Below are positions 57,179-64,000 of a stretch of 64,000 bases of DNA, in pieces. The notes beneath the pieces are model-generated. The model had not been told where the DNA came from. It searched no databases and worked only from the letters and a program-made list of their open reading frames with translations. This stretch comes from Paraphysoderma sedebokerense. Taxonomy: Eukaryota > Blastocladiomycota > Physodermatomycetes > Physodermatales > Physodermataceae. The stretch's first letter is position 1. Each line of letters begins with the position of its first letter. Both the position numbers and the translations under genes were made by a program. The stretch covers positions 1 to 64,000 of the forward strand of contig JAHLJZ010000035.1 of assembly GCA_025602915.1 (NCBI GenBank), written 5' to 3'.

Positions 57179-58835
57179 CTAAGCTCTCATGACTTGCCAT
57201 ACTCTAATAACGTTATCGGTATAACCAGAGAACAAAGTTTGACCGTCAGCAGACCAAGCAAGAGAGATACATTGAGGGGGAGTGGATTTTTTGCCGGGTT
57301 CGGAGAATTCAGGGCGGAGTTCATCGACAACAGATTTGGATTCAAGGTCCTGTAAATAGAAAGATAAAGCGTTAACCACGGTGCATCGAATAATAGATTC
57401 AAACTTTGCGAGAGACATACCCAAATCTTGATACCGCTACCAGTGGCAGCACACAACCAGTAACGGTTGGGGGAGAAGCAGAGTGCGTGGACGATATCGC
57501 CAGCTTCCAAACTGTAAAGGTGTTTACCTTCGTTCAAATCCCAGAGCATGGTGACTCCGTCCTTACCACCAGAAGCACAAAGAGAACCATCGGGGGAAAC
57601 GGTGACGGTGTTAATATAACCAGTGTGACCGATGTGGTTGGTTCGGAGTTTGCACTTTGTGAGATCCCAAACCTAAATGGTTATGGCGAAAATATAACCG
57701 ATTAGTATTTGTTTAACATCACTTTTCGCAATGTGATGAAATGGTAAGCCCGTCAGGTCAAAAAGGTGGTTTCTCTGTCTCATAGGGATTGCGAGTCCCT
57801 CTGAAGTAGCAAATATTTACCTAAACATCATACGGGCTTACCGGTAGACTCAAAAGGAAAAAAAGAACACATACTTTGACAATTCTGTCCCAGCCGCAGG
57901 AAACGATGCAGGGAGTGTTGACGTTGGGGGAGAATCGAACACAGCTGACCCATTCCTTGTGAGCGTCTTCAATGTTGTATTTACATTCACCCAAAGTGTT
58001 CCAGAGCTTGATGCTCTTGTCACGAGAACCGGAGACGATTTGACGGTTATCGGCAGAGAAAGAGACGGAAAGGACATCAGCGTTGTGTCCGATGAAACGG
58101 CGGGCAGTGGTACCGTTGATGAGGTCCCAAAGACGGAGGGTCTTGTCTAATGAGGTTACAGGATACGTTAGAAAAGTTCATATACGACAACACTAATTCT
58201 GCAAAATAAACATACCCCAGGAGGCGGACAAAGCGAATTGACCGTCAGAGGAGATGACAACATCTTGGACAAAGTGGTTGTGTCTAATCCAATATTCAGT
58301 TAATATACCAATTCATGATTGACTAAACATAATTTTAATTAAAGGCCACACACCCAGTCAATCGTCTACGGGGGATACCGTAATTGGTTTCGTCTCTGGT
58401 GAGTTGCCAGACAATGATAGACTTATCTCTGGAAGAGGAAAGGATCATATCCGGGGCCTCAGGGGTAGTTGCAATAGCAGTGACCCAGTTGTTGTGGCCT
58501 GCAAATCGTCAATTATGAGATTTATATGGAACGATAGGTAAATGGTTTTCGGGACATAGTGAAGTAATGGATCGGGTCGTCGAGTACGGCGTGATTCAAC
58601 ATGGTCGACGATAGATACAGAACAGGATCAAACCGACAAAAATGGAATTGATAGAATACATAAAGAAAGGGACATCATGTGAGAAAAATTTTGACGTAAG
58701 TATCAAAGGGAATCCAACACCACTGTTTTCAGCATCACCAGGTCCACCGCACAAAAACTATCCATCCATCCAAAATTAACCATCCATCGACATACCTTCT
58801 AATTGGCCTCTCAATACAAGGGTGTCTTGGCTCAT
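57179..58835 (-). CDS. RACK1: RACK1 / Asc1 (Cpc2), ribosomal WD40 scaffold
   Basis: RACK1 sits on the 40S head near the mRNA exit and links translation to signalling. Six exons (58835-58796, 58498-58354, 58283-58216, 58146-57875, 57672-57421, 57349-57179) join to 315 aa, the expected length. Seven WD40 repeats are visible. Examples are GHNNWVTAI with [18 protein letters not shown] with [20 protein letters not shown] with [21 protein letters not shown] with [18 protein letters not shown] with [10 protein letters not shown], and the last blade ending [12 protein letters not shown]. The fourth intron (57673-57874) contains a C/D-box snoRNA, listed separately. Codon bias is strong, as expected for a ribosomal protein. 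Confidence 0.97.
57743..57842 (-). ncRNA. U24: Intronic C/D-box snoRNA, U24 (snR24/SNORD24) homologue
   Basis: It lies wholly within RACK1 intron 4, sense to the host. A perfect 10-bp terminal stem (GGTAAGCCCG / CGGGCTTACC) encloses exactly 100 nt. Next to it are a C box ATGATGT (57831-57825) and a D box CTGA (57756-57753). An internal antisense element AAATATTTGCTAC (57818-57806) followed by TTCAGA matches the known U24 guide, complementary to GTAGCAAATATT in large-subunit rRNA. A second U24-like AAACCACC precedes the D box. U24 directs 2'-O-methylation of 25S rRNA. Yeast U24 also lies in the intron of ASC1, the RACK1 gene. The terminal stem and boxes are seen directly; the rRNA match is from memory of the conserved sequence. 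Confidence 0.88.
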
Positions 58836-59464
58836 TTTTAGTGATAAGGTTGCTTCGAATCTGAAATAATCGAAGATTTCAAGAAGAGGAGGAATTTTTA
58901 CTTCGCTCGGCCAAAGTGTTTGGTACCGGACGAGATGTGGCCACGTGACTTGCGTTTTTGCAAATCTCTATTCACGTCCGTTAAATCAATTATTTTCTAG
59001 GTTCTATAATCAGTATTCAAATCTATTCAAATATAATGAATCGAGCATAAGCTTAATGAAATCTGTCGACAATAATCTACATCTTCAGCCCTTTCAGTCT
59101 ATCGCTTTTGCAGTTAGCAACCCTTCAGTGTCATGAGTTTATCGGATGTCCCGTGCATGGCCGCCTCTTCAATTGTTACTTGAGTTCTTTCATCCTACAC
59201 TGAGCTTTTATGCGTACTAACTCCAGATATCTTACTTTCAATGCATCTGATACTATATAGCTCTACAATGCGGACAATTCCTTCTTGAGGAACCGAGCGT
59301 CTTCAAAAATGGCGCCTTAGCACGAACGTTCCAAGAAAAAAATGATAGGAACCAAAAGATGCCCTGCACGGTCAACTACGACTGACTTTTAACTGCAAAC
59401 TACTTCTTTGACTTCTCTCCGTCATTTTCAGGAGTGGACATGCCGACAGTTTTATCTCACATAA
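58836..59464. promoter_or_regulatory. Divergent region RACK1 / receptor 11
   Basis: A 629 bp region between divergent starts. It includes CCACGTGAC at 58941-58949 (CACGTG E-box), about 110 bp upstream of RACK1. No gene was seen. Confidence 0.4.
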
Positions 59465-60606
59465 ATGTCCGCTGAACCCTACCCCGAACCTTGGGTTCTC
59501 CCTCCAGATGCCGTCCCTTTGAATGCCATAATGATTCTTCTATCATTTATAGCAGCGTTTGCAAATACGGTGGTCTTCATCCAATTTTATCGGTTTAGGC
59601 GAGACTTACGGCCAATTCATTACCCATTAATCAGCGCCTGTTTAAGCGACCTACTATGCGGCTATTTGAGTTTAGTTTTTTACACCGCTCATGCAATAGA
59701 AAATGAATTAAGTTTTGAGTGGTGCCAGTACAGTGGAATTGTACTTTGCTGGTTTTTACGTATGCTCATTTATATATTCACATACAACTTCCAAAATTGT
59801 TATAACTTTTATTTATCCTTCAATAATGCCTAGCCACTTCCGGAATGTCACTTGGCGTCCTTGCAGTAGAGCGTTACTTCGGAATTGTAAGGCACAAAAC
59901 CATTCCACCGCGATTTGTTGTCGCAAGTTTGATATATTCTTGGGTGACCTCGCTTGCAATTGGGTTATACCCAATCTTCACAGGTTTAAATCACGAAGTC
60001 AAACCATCGCGGGTCTACTGTTCCCCGAACTGGAAGTTAACGAATCTACCGTTGCAGGTATCATTCAGTATTGTCTGCGTAGTATTCGTGGTGTTCATAA
60101 CTCTAGGGATTACAACATCATACTATCTCATATACAAAAAAGCAGTATCTGAGGGTTTTAAGTATAACGAAAAATCGTTTGTACTGAAGAAAAAGTCGAG
60201 CGAGCATAATAGTAGCAAGAGGGACCCAGCAAATTCCAGTATAAGCGGTAACCACTTAAATCCAAGCGACGAGGCAAGACAGAAGCAATTTAAACTCACA
60301 TTAAAATTAGCTTTAATCACTCTATCATCCTATGTCGGTATGTATAATCATTCCTTGTAAGTGTTGTTATACTTCGGTTAATCATCAATTTCTATTCCAG
60401 CATGGACAGGAACCATCGTGTCAATTGTATATCCTATGGCCAATGACGGGAAATATGTCCCGGCAGCATGGGACTACTTTCTTGGTGTTTTGAATTTCTG
60501 CCACTCCATCTTTAGTCCTATGATCGTGTTAACGCTGGATAGTAGATGGAGAATTCATATCAGGTCAGGTATACCATTTATTAAGAAATCACAGCAGAAT
60601 GTGTAA
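59465..60606 (+). CDS. Class A type GPCR, plus-strand subfamily, member 11
   Basis: Three exons (59465-59759, 59834-60337, 60401-60606) join to 334 aa starting MSAEPYPEPWVLPPDAVPLN. Introns fall at the same two places and phases as in the minus-strand array. Landmarks: ANTVVF in TM1, LSDLLCGY in TM2, EWCQYSG and LAVERYFGIV in TM3, SRVYCSPNW in ECL2, YKKAVSEGFKYNEKSF in ICL3, AWTGTI in TM6, and FSPMIVLTLDSRWR in TM7. The TM7 Asn of NPxxI is Ser here. ICL1 reads QFYRFRRDLR, a mark shared only with member 12. This is a second subfamily of the same receptor group. Confidence 0.85.
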
Positions 60607-60945
60607 ACATTGTTCAAAAGCAAAACCATTGATGCACCGTTAAGGTCAGTTATTTGTCAAAGGATGCGCATTAGCACACACAACTTTGGCAAACCCCTTA
60701 TTTGCCAAGATGTAGGACAATATAAGTGATATTTCCCATGCAATTTGACGTCCGAGATGTTTAATCAATATCTTCTGTTTCTCATTAATAATTGCTTCGT
60801 AATATGTTGTAATTCCATAGACATCATCTGGGCCAAAAGCGCCAGACAGCAGGGCCAGATGCGCCAGACTTCATCGAGGGTCAAAATACCATGTCCAGAG
60901 CATTTTTAGACATGCTTATGGCATTCCCTTCTTAAAAACTGGGAT
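60607..60945. promoter_or_regulatory. Intergenic before receptor 12
   Basis: GGGCCAAAA at 60830-60838 lies about 110 bp upstream of the receptor 12 ATG and matches one half of the array element; no CACGAG half was found. No gene in the gap. Confidence 0.3.
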
Positions 60946-62087
60946 ATGGATGAATTAACGTGGAGGTTGGAGGAAGAATTTGTTCCATTTAATTTCACCT
61001 TACTGTTGGCATCCTTTTGCGCGATATGCCTAAACATCACACTATTCATTCAGTTCTACCGGTTTCGCGAAGACTTGAAAACGTACCATATTCCTTTAAT
61101 AAGCGCCTGCAGCAGTGACTTGTTTCTTGGAATATTCAGCTTTGTGTTCTATCTTGCACACCAGTTACAAAGTGAACTGAATTGGTATTGGTGTCAATTT
61201 TCTGGTGTGGTTTTAATCACCCCTTTAGGTACGTGAATGATAATTAATGAAGAAGTCCGGTTACTATATTGAAGTCTCATTTTGTATTAGCTGCATCATT
61301 ATTATCATTATGCTTCGTCGCCATTGAGCGATACCTTCATATCGTCCATTCACGGAGTCTGCAAAGGAAACACGCGTTTTTCGTACTTGTGTATATATGG
61401 ATATCGGCACTTTTTTTCGGCTTTTATCCGATAATAACGAAAACGTACCACACCCCAAAACCGTCTCAAACATATTGCGCCCCAGATTGGAGGCAAAAAT
61501 CAGTAGCGCAGCTAATATATTCATCATGCGGCCTTCTTTTTGGAGGCGTCGCGATAACCCTGAATGCGGCCGCATACTTTCTGATATATAGAAAGGCCAT
61601 CGCCGATGGGTTCAAATGGAACGACGAATCATTTATAAAAGAAAAAGACACAGGAAAACAATTCAAAAAGACCTTTTCGGATGCCAAGAGGGAAAGCAAC
61701 AAAATTATAAATAGTAGTCAAGTTTCTGGTCCCCCGACATCATACCGTCCGGCCTCGAATGCATCAGCTATCGGTCGAGACGCAAAGGCAAAGCAAATAC
61801 AACTCACAAAAAAGCTGGCCATTCTGACGTTTTGGGAATATTTAGGTACAATCTTACTTCCTGTGAAATAGACAGATAAATAGTCTAATGTCAACTTTCG
61901 CTTTTCTACGATGTCAGCATGGTCTGGAACAGGAACAGCCATCTCTTATGCACTTGTCACAAATGAGTACATCTCCCCGCAACTCGATTTCGCGTTTGGT
62001 TTTCTCAATTTCTGTCACTGCATCTTCAATCCGCTAATTGTTCTGACTATGGATAGCCAATGGAAACTAAAATTTCCAGAGTTATAA
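60946..62087 (+). CDS. Class A type GPCR, plus-strand subfamily, member 12
   Basis: Three exons (60946-61228, 61291-61845, 61918-62087) join to 335 aa starting MDELTWRLEEEFVPFN. It has LNITLFIQ in TM1, CSSDLFLG in TM2, YWCQFSG and VAIERYLHIV in TM3, SQTYCAPDW in ECL2, YRKAIADGFKWNDESF in ICL3, AWSGTG in TM6 and FNPLIVLTMDSQWK in TM7, with almost no tail. Splice phases match the array. With member 11 it forms a tandem pair 340 bp apart. Overall identity to the array members is clearly lower than within the array, except for the ICL3 and TM7 signatures. Confidence 0.85.
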
Positions 62088-62609
62088 TAAAAAATAACAG
62101 CTTCGGAAGCTCCATACTCTTAATTGTCCATACGGAAAATGTGCATTCTCTCATTAACTTTGATGCGGCACACTGCAGGAAAATAGAAGACTACGGTCGC
62201 ATGAGCTGCAAACTTAATCTTTCGGGAACACATTGAACTCACCACCTTGGAGGACTAGTTTGATTAATTGCAAAATGCACCGTGATGACTTTATGCATAT
62301 GGCGGCTTTTCAAGTCTAAAAGCAAATCAGACACACCAGACAGAAGAACAGGAATCGAACAAGATTGTACAGCATATTCTTTGTAACATGACCAGAATGA
62401 AACTGTATCAATCGACAGTATAGGAACTAAAGTATCCAAATCAACAGATTTTGATGAGAACCGAAACACTAATGAATGGATTATGATAACACACACAATT
62501 TGTTATGTATATATACAGTCACTAAACGAACATTTTACAGATGAGACATACAATTGATATAACAGATCAGAACTGGTCAGGTTCGACCATGAGGGATTCC
62601 CGCTACGCT
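62088..62609. other. Convergent 3' flanks
   Basis: About 520 bp between receptor 12 (plus) and the acidic-protein gene (minus). No gene was recognised. Confidence 0.45.
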
Positions 62610-63325
62610 TTATTGGTCAACAAATTCCTCGTCATCTTCTTCGGGTAACAAATCACCATCAGCGTTGACTTTGGTGAAGTCGATTTTGAGACCACGAGTT
62701 TTTCGATCGGAATCGACGGGAACATCTGTCTTCTCGGCAGCAAAGAATTCTAAATCTTCCTTAAGATCTTGATCGAGTTCCATCTTTTTAAAGGATTAAA
62801 CATATTCAGTCAACATTTAACTGTGTTAAGCAATTAAAATAGAGCTGTCGAGGGCTGTACAACTGACCTCAGATGGTTCTGGTTCTTCTTCGTCCGATGA
62901 TTCTTCAACATCTTCCGCCATATCTGGTAATTGATAAGAGCAGAAGTAATCAATAAAGCAACTCATAATCAATCACATGCATGGTTCATAGAATAAGTGA
63001 TAGACACGCACCAACATCAGCTTCGGCATTTTCAGCGACAGCTTCAACATTTTCAACTGGAGCTTCAGCACCTTCGGCAACTACCGCGGCGGCCTTCTCT
63101 TTAAGAGATTGAATGTCGGTACTACTAGTAGTGAACACGATCCACAGGAAGAATGATGCAGAAGCAGTTAGAGATGGATCAATGACCGACAGTAAAGCAG
63201 GCGAGCAACAAAGTGAAGAGAGAATACAGATAAATAGAGAGTGATGAATACGGAACGTACGGTTGTTGTTCAGTTTGTTGTCCAGCGACTTGGGAGGTTT
63301 CGTTGTTAGCAGCTGAGCCCATCAT
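62610..63325 (-). CDS. Unknown acidic protein, 134 aa
   Basis: Four exons (63325-63261, 63121-63012, 62923-62868, 62783-62610) join in frame to 134 aa starting MMGSAANNETSQVAGQQ. The protein is strongly acidic: an Ala/Glu/Val-rich helix (VAEGAEAPVENVEAVAE), a Glu/Ser run (EDVEESSDEEEPEPSE) and a C-terminal segment (RKTRGLKIDFTKVNADGDLL) followed by EEDDEEF. Codon use is of the highly expressed type. There is no signal peptide or membrane segment. I recognise no family; histone or ribosome chaperone-like acidic proteins have similar composition, but that is only a resemblance. It is divergent to eIF3h by 265 bp. Confidence 0.65.
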
Positions 63326-63590
63326 CTTGGATAATTGGATAGATTAATGAATGTAGAGGATAAGAAAAGGATAGCTGATTTGCGAGAGTGTGTATCTGAG
63401 AGAGGGAATGGAGGGAATGGAGGGAAGAGAGTGGGAATCGAACGACGCGCAATGGGAATGGACTGGCCAACACGGCGAAAAGTGTCACGTGTTACGTTGC
63501 TGTGGAAACTGAATCATGCCCAGGACTATTATCAACTTTTTGTTTGATAGAGCAAGAAGCGACAAGAGTAAACGCAAACTATAACTGAAT
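63326..63590. promoter_or_regulatory. Bidirectional promoter, acidic protein / eIF3h
   Basis: A 265 bp divergent region containing GTCACGTGTTACG around 63483 (CACGTG E-box) about midway. It also has a GGGAATGGAGGGAATGGAGGGA-type short repeat at 63404-63425. Confidence 0.4.
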
Positions 63591-64000
63591 ATGTCGAAAT
63601 CAGCAGCATCTGTCGCAGCATACAAGGATTCGTTGGCTGGAACTCTGGATGTCGAGGGAAATAAGCCAATCTCGTCGGTGCAAATTGATGCCTTGGTTTG
63701 TTCTCACTTTCCGTTGTTACTCTAATAGCCATGATTTGAGTACAAAGCTTACGAGTTAATTCTTACATCTCCCTTCCATCTCGAAACGTTAATTGTCGTT
63801 ACTGTTTTGCTACGATGCTTTCTCTCTTGTCGTTGGGAAAACCTATTTGAAAATTATTTACAGGTGGTACTAAAAATCATCAAACATTCGAGAGAATCAT
63901 TTCCGACCCCGGTCACAGGAGCCTTGTTAGGTTTGGATATATCTGGCAGATTAGAAGTGACCAACTGTTATCCATTTTTGAGCAAAAAGGAAGATGAAGT
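63591..64000 (+). CDS. EIF3H: Translation initiation factor eIF3 subunit h (partial)
   Basis: The first two exons are in the window (63591-63695, 63864 to the window end), giving about 80 residues. The N-terminus MSKSAASVAAYKDSL leads into the MPN domain: VQIDALVVLKIIKHSRES, TGALLGLDISGRLEVTNCYP. This matches eIF3h (VQIDGLVVLKIIKH, LEITNCFPFP). eIF3h is a non-catalytic MPN subunit of the eIF3 octamer. It is present in chytrids, animals and plants but missing from budding yeast. The gene continues past 64000. Confidence 0.92.

Noticed and set aside
30714-62087. Annotating the receptors as opsins
   Set aside because: No member has a lysine at the retinal-binding position six residues before the TM7 NPxxI asparagine, and the TM6 motif is unlike opsins.
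1-64000. Transposons, virus-like elements, tRNA or rRNA genes, CRISPR
   Set aside because: No terminal repeats, transposase, reverse transcriptase, capsid-like frames, tRNA B-box with matching arms, or spaced repeats were noticed by eye. A dedicated scan could still find small ones.

Overview
The window is nuclear DNA of a zoosporic (flagellate) fungus, most probably a chytrid; the genus cannot be read from the sequence. Three things point there: intron-rich genes with short GT-AG introns (mostly 50-100 nt), fungal genes such as RAD7, BUD22 and SED5, and genes that non-flagellate yeasts lack, namely an axonemal inner-arm dynein light chain (DNALI1/p28), PUS10 and rhodopsin-class (class A) GPCRs. 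I rebuilt exon structures by hand from splice signals, reading frame and family similarity. Every joined model given with exon coordinates has a length divisible by three.

Layout. 1-30 kb is a compact housekeeping region: Rab geranylgeranyl transferase alpha, eIF5A, BUD22/SRFBP1, PUS10, an unknown K/A/P-rich protein, TCP11/SOK1, a UBE3B-type HECT ligase, a CPSF6/7-like RNA-binding protein, a 71-residue membrane protein, a coiled-coil protein divergent to DNALI1, branched-chain 2-oxoacid dehydrogenase E1 alpha, and a small membrane-anchored unknown.

30.7-48.6 kb is a head-to-tail array of ten class A type seven-transmembrane receptor genes, all on the minus strand. Nine are open and one is a pseudogene. 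Nearly all have three exons split at the same two places in phase 1. Most carry a related element (GGGCC...CACGAG in gene orientation) about 65-125 bp upstream of the start. Two more receptors of the same architecture but a different subfamily lie on the plus strand at 59.5-62.1 kb. The twelve genes look like a lineage-specific sensory receptor expansion.

49-58.8 kb and 62.6-64 kb return to housekeeping: a universal-stress-protein-like gene, syntaxin SED5, glucose-6-phosphate 1-epimerase, RAD7, RACK1, an acidic unknown protein, and the start of eIF3h, which is cut by the window end. An intron of RACK1 carries a C/D-box snoRNA that I identify as U24; yeast U24 also sits in the intron of its RACK1 gene (ASC1). 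I saw no transposon, virus-like element, tRNA, rRNA or CRISPR.
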